Shown here: positions 1-7,945 of the stretch, piece by piece
How the letters are laid out: every line of letters starts with the position of its first letter
Numbering within the stretch: position 1 is the stretch's first letter
From: an uncultured Bacteroidota bacterium
GTDB taxonomy: Bacteria > Bacteroidota > Bacteroidia > Bacteroidales > SZUA-534
DNA length: 11,765 bases
Assembly: GCA_937900725.1 (NCBI GenBank)
Contig: CALCFP010000203.1
Coordinates: forward strand, 1 to 11,765
Reading direction: 5' to 3'
The notes under the pieces: generated by a model
Told to the model about the DNA's origin: nothing
What the model saw: only the letters and a program-made list of their open reading frames with translations
The model's database searches: none
Position numbers and translations under genes: made by a program

Positions 1-2237
1 TCAAGAAAGTAAGAGGTAAAGATGAAATGGTGCTTGAATTGTCGGGGGGCAACAGACGTGCACGCTTGTATGGCAATATCAACGCACAGACAACGGGCGA
101 TTTCGTCTATGTTGGTGACGCTAAGAAGAACCGTACAAACAGAATCAGCTTCCGTGGCAATGTTGACATCAACTTCAATGATTATATCAGCGGACATGTT
201 GATGCTAATGCAACATTCTCTGATTCTAAGCACAGACAGTACAGTAATTCACCAGGCGACAATATGACCTATTGGAAACAGGCTTCTAAAGAAAGACCTA
301 ATTTCCCGGAAGATGCTGCACAGTTGATACCTGTTGATATGATTTCATCTGGTCCTGAGGCAGAACTTGCACGCGAAATGATTGCTACCACTAACAACAT
401 TTTTGACGGATGTTTCTTGGGCGGAAACTCTGCTTATTATTGCTGTGGTGATTCAAAGGAAGGAAGAACATTGCTAGGTCAGATTTATGCAGGTGGTGAA
501 ATCACAACTACTCAGCGTCAGTTCCAATTCGACGGTGGATTGAATTTCGATCTTAGCAAGGTTTTGGAAGGACTGTCGCTGAAGACTAATTTCGGCATGG
601 ACTTCAAGACTCTGTACAATGTGCATTTCAATCCTAAGTATGCTGTGTTCGAACCTAAGTGGTCTGAAGATGAGAAAATCATTTCACTCAAACAGGTTAG
701 TGTTGATGAGGTAACTGGTCAAAAGGAGTTGTGGGGAACAAAGGAATCGCGTACTTTGGCATTGTCGTTCCAATTTGACTACGACAGAAGCTTTGGCTCT
801 CACAATGTGTCGGCTAAGGTAATTGGCAATGGTTTCCAACAGACAAAGGAGGATACTTACCACAAGACAAACAATGTCAATTTAGGATTTGATGTTAACT
901 ATAATTTTGAACATCGCTATTATGCTCATTTCTCTTCAGCATTGGTTCACTCTTCAAAACTTGCTGAAGGACACCGTAACGAATTCGCTCCAACATTGAC
1001 ATTGGGCTGGAATTTGGCTAAAGAATCATTTTTGGACGGTACATTTGTCGACGACTTGTTGCTGTCTGCTTCAGTCAGCCAGTTGAGCGAAGATATCGAC
1101 ATTGATGGCTATTATAAGTATTTAGGCACTTGGGAATCTCAGGGCTCATATGAATGGGGTGATTCCAGATCAGCATCAATGTCGCAGGCTACAGGTGGCG
1201 CTAATGAAAATCTTGAAATGATAAAGCGCAAGGAATTTACCGTTGGCTTGAGAACTTCATTGATGGATGGCCTGTTTACTGCCGACTTCACATTTTTCAA
1301 GAACAAAATGGACGGCTATCTAATTACAGAAACAAGAATTTGGCCTAGCCACTTGAACGGAATTAATGCTCCAATAAACAACGATATCAATGAGCGTGTC
1401 GGATTCGATTTCGCCGCAAATGTTAACGAAACAATAGGCGAGGTAGAAATGTCATTAGGTGTGTCTGGCACTTATTACGACACAAAAGTTGCAAAGAAAG
1501 AACAAACTGATCTTCCTGAAGGACAATTCCAACTTGACAAGGAAGGCCGCCCTATTGATGCAATATATGGTTTCAGAAGCGATGGCTATTTCCAAACAGC
1601 TGACGAAGCCGCATCTGCAAACCAAAGTGCTGCAAGTGGCAAGCTTCGTGCAGGTGATATCAGGTATAAGGACATCAGTGAAAATGGAGCTGGCGACGGC
1701 ATGGTTGACAAGAATGACCGAGAATATTTAGGCAAGGAAGGAAAGTTTGGTTCACCATTTGTTTTAGGTATTAACTTTACTGCCAAATACAAGAACTTTA
1801 CATTCTTTGTCTTGGGAACAGCAAAATGCGGTTCTTATGGCAAATTGTATAATATTGATAATACAGGCAAAGTTGTCCCTAATTCTTATTATCAACCAAA
1901 TGCATCTTCTAAATATTCTGAAATAGTAAAGGATGCGTGGACTCCAGAGAATCCGAATGCCAAGTATCCTGCCCTTACAACTGGTAATGGTGCAAACAAC
2001 TATGTTGAGTCAGATTTCTGGTTGTATAAGAACAATGCGTTTATGTTGAGCAAGATTCAATTGACATACGATTTGCCAAAAGAAATTTTGGGCGATTCAT
2101 TTGTCAAAGGTTTGTCAGCATTTGTCAGCGCGAAAGACTTGCTTACCATTTCAAAAGATAGCAAGATTATGGAAACTAATATTGATACGGAACCACAGAC
2201 CCGATTCTTCAATATTGGCGTGAAGGCAACATTTTAA
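1..2237 (+). CDS. SusC-like TonB-dependent outer-membrane glycan transporter (5' partial)
   Basis: This is the C-terminal 744 residues of a SusC-family (RagA-like) TonB-dependent transporter. The reading frame is open to the left edge (first full codon at position 3), and family members are usually about 1000 residues, so the signal peptide, carboxypeptidase-like domain and most of the plug lie outside the window. The visible part is beta-barrel sequence with alternating aromatic strands. It includes the late SusC pattern 'IYGFRSDGYFQT', then 'LRAGDIRYKD', then 'DGMVDKNDREYLG', and it ends in an aromatic C-terminal strand (NIGVKATF). The protein would import oligosaccharides across the outer membrane using TonB energy, with the SusD partner encoded 21 bases downstream as its lid. 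An in-frame ATG at 27 is internal, not a true start. Three cysteines within about 12 residues (codons at 411, 441 and 444) are unusual. The family call is secure; the substrate is unknown. Confidence 0.95.
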   Translation, partial: KKVRGKDEMVLELSGGNRRARLYGNINAQTTGDFVYVGDAKKNRTNRISFRGNVDINFNDYISGHVDANATFSDSKHRQYSNSPGDNMTYWKQASKERPNFPEDAAQLIPVDMISSGPEAELAREMIATTNNIFDGCFLGGNSAYYCCGDSKEGRTLLGQIYAGGEITTTQRQFQFDGGLNFDLSKVLEGLSLKTNFGMDFKTLYNVHFNPKYAVFEPKWSEDEKIISLKQVSVDEVTGQKELWGTKESRTLALSFQFDYDRSFGSHNVSAKVIGNGFQQTKEDTYHKTNNVNLGFDVNYNFEHRYYAHFSSALVHSSKLAEGHRNEFAPTLTLGWNLAKESFLDGTFVDDLLLSASVSQLSEDIDIDGYYKYLGTWESQGSYEWGDSRSASMSQATGGANENLEMIKRKEFTVGLRTSLMDGLFTADFTFFKNKMDGYLITETRIWPSHLNGINAPINNDINERVGFDFAANVNETIGEVEMSLGVSGTYYDTKVAKKEQTDLPEGQFQLDKEGRPIDAIYGFRSDGYFQTADEAASANQSAASGKLRAGDIRYKDISENGAGDGMVDKNDREYLGKEGKFGSPFVLGINFTAKYKNFTFFVLGTAKCGSYGKLYNIDNTGKVVPNSYYQPNASSKYSEIVKDAWTPENPNAKYPALTTGNGANNYVESDFWLYKNNAFMLSKIQLTYDLPKEILGDSFVKGLSAFVSAKDLLTISKDSKIMETNIDTEPQTRFFNIGVKATF

Positions 2238-2258
2238 CATGATTAAAAATTATTAGTT

Positions 2259-4098
2259 ATGAAAATAAAAAACATAGCAAGTATAATGGCCCTTTTGCCT
2301 GCATTGGTTGCGTGCGAAGACGCTTTTGAGCCAATGCTTGAAAACCAGAAGGACTTTGATGCCTTTATGATTAAGGGAGAGGCTTCGCAAGGCTTGATGA
2401 TGAACGGATATAATAATCTTCCGTATGTAATCAATTGTGGCAGTATGTCAGATGTTGCTACAGATGATGCAGTTACCAATGATGTTAACAGTGGATATTA
2501 TAAAATAGCTAATGGTGGTTGGACTGCAAAAAATGGCGATAATCCGTTTGACAGATGGACAAATGCCAGAAAAAACCTGTATTACGTTAATATGTATTTG
2601 GATAAAGCCGGAAGCTTTTATTATACCAAAGACAATTTGGTGAATGATTTGTTTAATGATATGCTGACAGGTGAGGCTTATGCTTTGAGAGGCTTCCAGA
2701 TGTTCTATTTCCTGCGTACTTATGCAGGAATGGCTAATGGAACATTGCTTGGTGTGCCAAATCTTACTAAGGCTGAACAGCCTACAGATGATTTCAATGT
2801 TAGCAGAGCAACATTTGCTGATTGTATCAAGCAGATTTTTTCCGACTTTGATGAGGCAAAGAAAAGATTACCATATGACTATGGTAATGTTACATGGTCT
2901 GAACTGCCACAAAAATACATTGACATGGGTATGATAAACGAAAGTCAATATAATCTTGTGTATGGTGATGAAAAGGTTGGCCGCATTTCGGGCCGTATTG
3001 TAGATGCATTGGCTGCTCAAGGGGCTTTGTATGCTGCAAGTCCTGCTTATAGTGATCAGTCTGGCGTAGATTGGAAAGAAGCAGCCGAAAGGGCCGCCAA
3101 GGTTTTGGACGGAAATAATGGCGTCTCAGGTTTGGCTCCTGAAGGTAATACGTGGTATTGCAATACTAGGGAAATTGAATTGTACAAGAGCAATGGAAAT
3201 CCACCTGAAATCATTTGGCGAACTAACATTGGCCATGACGCTAACTGGGAAGGCGAATTATATCCTTTGTCTTTGGGTGGTACTCAGAAGGTTACTCCAA
3301 CTCAAAACTTGGTTGATGCATTTCCTATGATTAATGGTTATCCTATTAATTATATGGAATTGCGCTCTCCTTGTGGTGCTGGCATATGATCCACAAAATC
3401 CATACGCAAACCGTGACCCGCGTTTCGATTTGTACATTGTCCATGATGGTTCGGTTTTTGGTCCTTACGACTCAGAAATAAATACCACCATCGACAAGTC
3501 AAACAAGAAGGATGGTTTGGATATGTCAACAACAAATCCTAACCGTACTGGTTATCTGTTGCGAAAATACATTAATGAAAAAGCAGAACCTGACCGTTCT
3601 AAGAACCCTAAAGCAATTGGACAAAGTGGCATGGCAGGCAAGGATAAGTACAACGCCCGTATCCGCTACACTGAAATATACCTGGCATTTGCCGAGGCTG
3701 CAAATGAGGCTTATGGCCCTACAACAGCATCGCCTTCTGGTTACAGTGCTTACGATGTAATCAAGGCTATCCGTCAGCGTGGAGGTATCAAGAATGATGA
3801 GTATTTGGAGTCAATCAAGTCAGACAAGGACAAGATGCGTGACCTTATCCGCAACGAACGTCGTATTGAGCTTTGCTTTGAGGGACATCGTTTCTGGGAT
3901 CTTCGCCGTTGGAAGGCTAATTTGAATGAGCCTGTCAAGGCTATGCAAATCAAGACTGAAGGAGGAAAGAAAGTATATAAAGTTGTTGATGTCACTAATG
4001 AGCAAAGAGCATATAAAGACTATATGTATTATGGCCCACTTCCTGAGTCTGAAATCATGAAATGGTCTAACCTTCTTCAAAACGATGGATGGAATTAA
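2259..4098 (+). pseudogene. SusD-like glycan-binding lipoprotein, frameshifted
   Basis: This gene encodes the surface lipoprotein partner of the SusC transporter, which binds glycan and caps the barrel. The first part (2259-3383, 375 residues) begins with a lipoprotein signal peptide with lipobox LVAC (Cys19), followed by acidic residues. It carries the SusD TPR-type core, including 'GEAYALRGFQMFYFLRTYAG'. The second part (3385-4098, 237 residues) is in the next frame and holds 'DPQNPYANRDPRF', 'AFAEAANEAYG', 'IRNERRIELCFEGHRFWDLRRW' and the terminal 'ESEIMKWSNLLQNDGW', all typical of the SusD C-terminus. The frame changes at about 3384. Removing the single A at 3384 turns GGC-A-TAT-GAT into Gly-Tyr-Asp and restores one 612-residue protein of normal SusD length. 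As written, translation stops at 3387-3389 and loses the C-terminal third. This is either a real inactivating mutation or a one-base sequence error. An in-frame ATG at 3334 in the second frame is not a natural start. Confidence 0.9.
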
Positions 4099-4121
4099 TC
4101 TAATCAATAAAGATAAAAACT

Positions 4122-5687
4122 ATGAAAATGAGTAAAGTAAAAACGATGCTGTCAGTTGGAGCTTTGGCAGTTTGTTTTGCAGCTTGCGAAAGCGCTGAAC
4201 AGACATTCTCTGATTTTGACGGCGGTACAACAGCATACTTTGCATACCAATATCCGGTACGTACTTTGATATTGGGAAATGTGGAAACATACGATAACAC
4301 AAGCGACAACGAGGGCCGTTTCATTATTTACGGCACTTTTGGCGGTTCGTATTCAGGTTGCAATGCAAAGATTGATGTCTCTATTGACGAATCTTTGGTT
4401 GAAGGACTTTCATTCGAAGATGGAACACCTGTAAAGGCAATGCCTGCCGATTATTATGAAATGTTGGGCAATCAGCTAGATTACGCTGGTGGCTATCGTG
4501 GTGGTGTTGAGTTCAAGCTAAACGATAAGTTCTTTAACGACACATTGTCAGTAAAGAACGCATATGTCATACCTGTTGTGATGGGTAATTTTACAGGTGT
4601 TGACAAAGTTTATCGTGGCACTCCGGTTGTTGACGGTACAACGCCATTGCGCCAGGACCCAACTCAATGGGATCCTCAGCCAAAGGACTATACTTTGTTC
4701 TGCGTAAACTACATCAACAAGTACACAGCAACTTATTTGCGTCGCGGTGTTGATGACTATGATGCATTGCAGTACAAGAATGTCGAGGTTGAATCTGACG
4801 ATATGTGTGTTGTAGTGCATTCTGCCGACAAAAAAGCTAATGCATGGGATACACAGTTTTGGATAAATGTTGACCATGAATTTGCCAAAGATGAAGAATA
4901 TAATTTGACTATGAAAGTCAAAGCTACAAATGCGGCAAAAGCTTCAACACAAATTCATGAAGCACCTAGCGAATACAAGGCTAACTTGGGTTCTATTAAT
5001 TTCACTACTGATTGGGAAGTGGTTACAATTTCTGGCAAATTCGAATCTGAAGGACATTCAATAGCATTCAACCTTAATGAAGACGCTAAGGCCAATGATT
5101 ACTATTTTGATTCTGTTAGTTTTGTGATTGCTGGCACAGAGTACATCACAAATATGCAATGTGAAGATGTGGCTTGTGACAATTATTATTCTGTAATTGA
5201 TCAAGGCCCTCTTGCAAAGAGCACATACGAACCTACAGGCAAAAAGCAAATATCTATTGTGTCTGTCCCTGATGGTTATGCTAAGGAAAAAGGTGTACGT
5301 CATAAAGAGTTCATTGAAAAGGACGAAGTGGTTTATACTACTTCAAAGTCGAAAAATCAGGTTGTTATGCCAATTACGAATTTGGAAATTGCAGGTGCGC
5401 CTACGAAATGCGACTTGTTGCTGACATTTGATGAAAGCGGCAATTGCACTGTTGCGTCAAATACTCCTGGAATTAAGATTGAAGGAACAGGTAAATACAT
5501 TGAAGGTAATGAAAAACTTGCTTGGGGCAATAAAGACCGCGACGGCTTGTATTTGAACTATACAGTTGATATGTATGATCCTACTTACGACTACAATATC
5601 CATTACGCAACATCAGATACATTGGTATGGCGTGATAGAGGGGCTGCTGCTTCGATTCAGACTTTCAACCCTTCTTTTGGCAAGTAA
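4122..5687 (+). CDS. DUF1735/DUF5627-type surface glycan-binding lipoprotein with inserted CBM4/9-like module
   Basis: This 521-residue protein occupies the SusE/SusF-like position after susD and is expected to bind glycan at the cell surface. Its signal peptide ends in lipobox FAAC (Cys22) followed by an acidic residue. Residues about 30-185 resemble the DUF1735 (BT_3987-type) N-terminal domain. 'VNYINKYTATYLRRG' (195-209) opens a DUF5627-like part, which resumes at 'HKEFIEKDEVVYTT' (394-407) and runs to the end through 'WGNKDRDGLYLNYT'. Between these, about 219-337, lies a block resembling the CBM4/9-type modules of Bacteroidota GH10 xylanases: 'WDTQFWI', 'STQIHEAPSEY', 'INFTTDWEVV', 'IAFNLN' and 'YYFDSVSF'. 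A start at 4128 is also possible; either leaves the signal peptide intact. It lies 23 bases after the susD stop and is the last gene before the terminator. Domain names come from memory of family motifs. The glycan-binding role is likely; xylan as ligand is only a suggestion. Confidence 0.85.
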   Translation: MKMSKVKTMLSVGALAVCFAACESAEQTFSDFDGGTTAYFAYQYPVRTLILGNVETYDNTSDNEGRFIIYGTFGGSYSGCNAKIDVSIDESLVEGLSFEDGTPVKAMPADYYEMLGNQLDYAGGYRGGVEFKLNDKFFNDTLSVKNAYVIPVVMGNFTGVDKVYRGTPVVDGTTPLRQDPTQWDPQPKDYTLFCVNYINKYTATYLRRGVDDYDALQYKNVEVESDDMCVVVHSADKKANAWDTQFWINVDHEFAKDEEYNLTMKVKATNAAKASTQIHEAPSEYKANLGSINFTTDWEVVTISGKFESEGHSIAFNLNEDAKANDYYFDSVSFVIAGTEYITNMQCEDVACDNYYSVIDQGPLAKSTYEPTGKKQISIVSVPDGYAKEKGVRHKEFIEKDEVVYTTSKSKNQVVMPITNLEIAGAPTKCDLLLTFDESGNCTVASNTPGIKIEGTGKYIEGNEKLAWGNKDRDGLYLNYTVDMYDPTYDYNIHYATSDTLVWRDRGAAASIQTFNPSFGK

Positions 5688-5706
5688 TTGTTATTTGTTA
5701 AATGAT

Positions 5707-5740
5707 AAAAAAAGGTCTTGGCTTGCCAAGGCCTTTTTTT
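5707..5740 (+). terminator. Intrinsic terminator after the SusC/SusD locus
   Basis: A run of seven A (5707-5713) precedes an 8-bp stem: GGTCTTGG at 5714-5721 and CCAAGGCC at 5726-5733, with one G-U pair. The loop is CTTG (5722-5725), and seven T follow (5734-5740). The A and T runs can pair and extend the stem to 15 bp. It starts 19 bases after the stop of the glycan-binding lipoprotein gene and lies before ung, so it separates the two transcription units. By symmetry it could work on both strands, although no minus-strand gene is present here. Confidence 0.9.
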
Positions 5741-5774
5741 GTGCCATTAGTTCGCCATAATTTGTCCCAAATCC

Positions 5775-5805
5775 TGTGCCATTAAAACTCAAAACCGTAT
5801 TTTTG
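5775..5805 (+). promoter_or_regulatory. Candidate Bacteroidota-type promoter for ung and following genes
   Basis: TATTTTTG at 5798-5805 matches the Bacteroidota -7 element TAnnTTTG exactly. TGTG at 5775-5778 is a one-mismatch version of the -33 element TTTG, with a 19-base spacer that fits the known arrangement. A transcript starting about 6-8 bases after the -7 box would have a leader of only about 10 bases before the ATG at 5823. The location just after a terminator and before the first gene of a tight cluster supports the call. The -33 element is weak. Confidence 0.5.
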
Positions 5806-5822
5806 CCCAAAATCGGAAACCG

Positions 5823-6472
5823 ATGGAAGTAAATATCGAACAATCGTGGAAACAGCGCCTGCAAGGTGAATTTGACAAACCGTATTTCAAGACGCTGACT
5901 GACTTTGTGAAGGAAGAATGCCGCACTAATGTTGTCTATCCTCCAGGGAAATTCATTTTCAACGCCTTCGACCTTTGTCCTTTCGACAACGTTAAAGTTG
6001 TCATTATCGGGCAAGACCCATATCACGGGCCAGGACAGGCGCACGGCTTGTGCTTCTCAGTTCAGGACGGAGTTGATTTTCCTCCTTCGTTACGGAATAT
6101 CTTCAAGGAGATACAAAGCGACTTGGGTGCTCCTATTCCACAAACGGGAAACCTCACGCGGTGGGCAAAACAAGGTGTGCTGTTGCTTAACGCAACGCTC
6201 ACGGTAAGGGCCAATATGGCAGGCTCGCACCAAAAACATTTACCGACGCAGTTATCAACGCCGTGGCAACGGAGAAGAAAAACGTCGTTTACATACTCTG
6301 GGGCTCGTACGCGCAGCAGAAAGCCGCAATGGTTGACCGAAACAACAATCTTGTACTGGAGTCAGTTCACCCATCGCCATTGTCGGCATCAAGAGGATTT
6401 TTCGGCAATCATCATTTCAGCCGTGCCAATCAGTATTTGGCAGAACACGGCATTAGTCCGATAGAATGGTAG
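5823..6472 (+). pseudogene. ung: Uracil-DNA glycosylase (family 1, Ung), frameshifted
   Basis: Ung removes uracil from DNA to begin base-excision repair. The first part (5823-6233, 137 residues) carries the water-activating loop 'GQDPYHGPGQAHGLCFSV' with catalytic Asp65, then 'PPSLRNIFKEI' and 'GVLLLNATLTVR', ending at 'AGSHQ'. The rest is in another frame from about 6236: 'TFTDAVI', 'VVYILWGSYAQQK' and the catalytic-His loop 'HPSPLSASRGFFG' (His codon 6368-6370), ending 'SPIEW'. Family members normally have about five residues (like NKGWE) between 'SHQ' and 'TFTDAV'. Here two bases remain, so the frameshift looks like a 13-base deletion. Read as written, the protein is 213 residues with 76 unrelated residues at its end and no catalytic His loop, so it should be inactive. 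The intact protein would be about 220 residues, the usual size. The next gene starts 4 bases after the original stop. Identity is near certain; whether the lesion is real is not. Confidence 0.93.
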
Positions 6473-6476
6473 AAAA

Positions 6477-7934
6477 ATGGAAAAATTCATTTCTGTAGAA
6501 AACTATCGTCCGCGTATTGACGATTCCATTTTCCCTGAACCGATAAACTGGGAAATAGGCAAGGGCGAAGTCTGGGCAATTGTAGGCGACAATGCCAGCG
6601 GAAAGACAACAATGGCCAATATTCTGCGTGGCAAGTTCTTTGCCGAGGAGGGACAGATAACATATCATTTTCTTGAGGCAATCCGCACATCGGAGTATCA
6701 GACGCTTTGGCCCGATAAATTCATAAAAACGGTGAATTTCAAGTCGGCATATTCTACCGACGATTTCAAGCAGATGTATTACCAGCAACGTTTTCACAGT
6801 ACCGAGGTTGACGAGTGCCCTATGCTGTCGGAAGTGTTCAAGCCTGCACAGATTGCAGAACTGGAAAACAACCCGTTGTTCAAGTCGCTCAACATATCGG
6901 GGCTGTTTGGACGTCGGGTGATTCATTTGTCGAGCGGTGAAATGCGCCGAATGATAATCGCCAAATCGTTGCTGGAAAAGCCAAGTATGATAATCTTCGA
7001 CAATCCGTTCAACGGGCTCGACGTTCAAATGGTTCCGCAAGTTGACGGGTTGTTGTCGTCGCTGTCGCAAGCAGGTGTTCAGACAATGTTTATCTGTCCG
7101 ACCGCAGACAAAATTCCTTCGTCTGCCACACACGTCTTGCAGTTGAGTGAATGCAAAATAGGCTATTGCGGCCCGATTGATGACTTTACGCCTGAAAGCG
7201 GGTGCTTAGAATCGCAAGTCAGCATAGATTGGAGCCGAATACCGACAATAGAGCCTTGTGAAAGCGATGAGATTGTCCGTATGAGCGATATTGAGATTTC
7301 ATACGGCAGGCACATTGTCCAGCAACATCTGAATTGGACAATAAAAAGATGCGAGAAGTGGTCGCTTCAAGGCCCAAACGGAACTGGCAAATCGACGTTG
7401 CTGAGTTACATTTTTGCTGATAATCCGCAGGCTTACGCAAAGGATATTGCGCTGTTTGGCCGTGAGCGTGGAACTGGCGAGAGCATCTGGGACATAAAAA
7501 AACGCATTGGCTTCACTTCGTCAGAAATGCATTTATATTACAGAGAACCTGTATCTTGCCTTAAGATAGTGGAGTCGGGGTTCTTTGACAGCATCGGCCT
7601 TTTCAGAAACTGCAGCGATGAACAGGAACTGACTGCCAAATATGTGATGGACGTTGTCGGAATTAGCCATTTGAAAGACAGGTCGTTCCTGAAAATATCG
7701 TCGGCAGAGCAGCGTCTTGTTCTGTTTGCACGCACTCTAGTCAAGAATCCCGAGGTGCTGATTCTTGACGAACCGTTCCACGGTATGGACAACAAAAACT
7801 TGCAGCATTGCATCTCCATTGTTGAGGACTACTGCAAACAGCCAGGCAAAACACTTGTCTTTGTCACCCACAATGAGCACGAGTTGCCTAAATGTGTTGA
7901 CAAAAAACTCGAACTAAAACGTAATAATCAATAG
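6477..7934 (+). CDS. ModF/PhrA-like soluble protein with two fused ABC ATPase domains
   Basis: This 485-residue protein has two ABC ATPase domains in tandem and no membrane segments, the layout and length of E. coli ModF (490 residues), whose role is poorly understood. Domain 1: Walker A GDNASGKTT (37-45), signature LSSGE (151-155), Walker B MIIFDN (171-176), D-loop 'GLD'. Domain 2: Walker A GPNGTGKST (299-307), signature-like ISSAEQR (407-413), Walker B VLILDE (427-432), H-loop VTH (His465). Domain 1 has Asn176 where the catalytic Glu is expected and Pro208 where the H-loop His would be. Domain 2 has Ala in place of the second Gly of the signature. One composite ATP site would therefore be degenerate and the other intact. 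It starts 4 bases after the ung stop and ends 11 bases before maf. No permease or substrate-binding gene is nearby, so a transport role and substrate cannot be assigned. Confidence 0.88.
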   Translation: MEKFISVENYRPRIDDSIFPEPINWEIGKGEVWAIVGDNASGKTTMANILRGKFFAEEGQITYHFLEAIRTSEYQTLWPDKFIKTVNFKSAYSTDDFKQMYYQQRFHSTEVDECPMLSEVFKPAQIAELENNPLFKSLNISGLFGRRVIHLSSGEMRRMIIAKSLLEKPSMIIFDNPFNGLDVQMVPQVDGLLSSLSQAGVQTMFICPTADKIPSSATHVLQLSECKIGYCGPIDDFTPESGCLESQVSIDWSRIPTIEPCESDEIVRMSDIEISYGRHIVQQHLNWTIKRCEKWSLQGPNGTGKSTLLSYIFADNPQAYAKDIALFGRERGTGESIWDIKKRIGFTSSEMHLYYREPVSCLKIVESGFFDSIGLFRNCSDEQELTAKYVMDVVGISHLKDRSFLKISSAEQRLVLFARTLVKNPEVLILDEPFHGMDNKNLQHCISIVEDYCKQPGKTLVFVTHNEHELPKCVDKKLELKRNNQ

Positions 7935-7945
7935 AATAGGCAGAT

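Noticed and set aside
3384..3384. Programmed frameshifting or phase variation in susD
   Set aside because: There is no slippery heptamer, homopolymer or inverted repeat at the site; a simple one-base insertion or sequence error explains it.
4548..4877. Minus-strand open frame (109 residues) opposite the glycan-binding lipoprotein gene
   Set aside because: It is a shadow of a conserved coding region with no motif of its own.
5691..6044. Minus-strand open frame (117 residues) across the terminator and the start of ung
   Set aside because: It crosses the terminator hairpin and the conserved N-terminal part of ung, and shows no protein family features.
6453..7133. Long minus-strand open frame (226 residues) opposite the ABC protein gene
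   Set aside because: It lies wholly over a well-supported gene, has no recognisable family motifs and is rich in Cys, His and Arg, as expected for a shadow frame.
6477..7934. Reading the two-domain ABC protein as an antibiotic-resistance or translation ABC-F factor
   Set aside because: Its signatures, the lack of a long charged linker between domains and its overall layout fit ModF-like proteins better than ABC-F.
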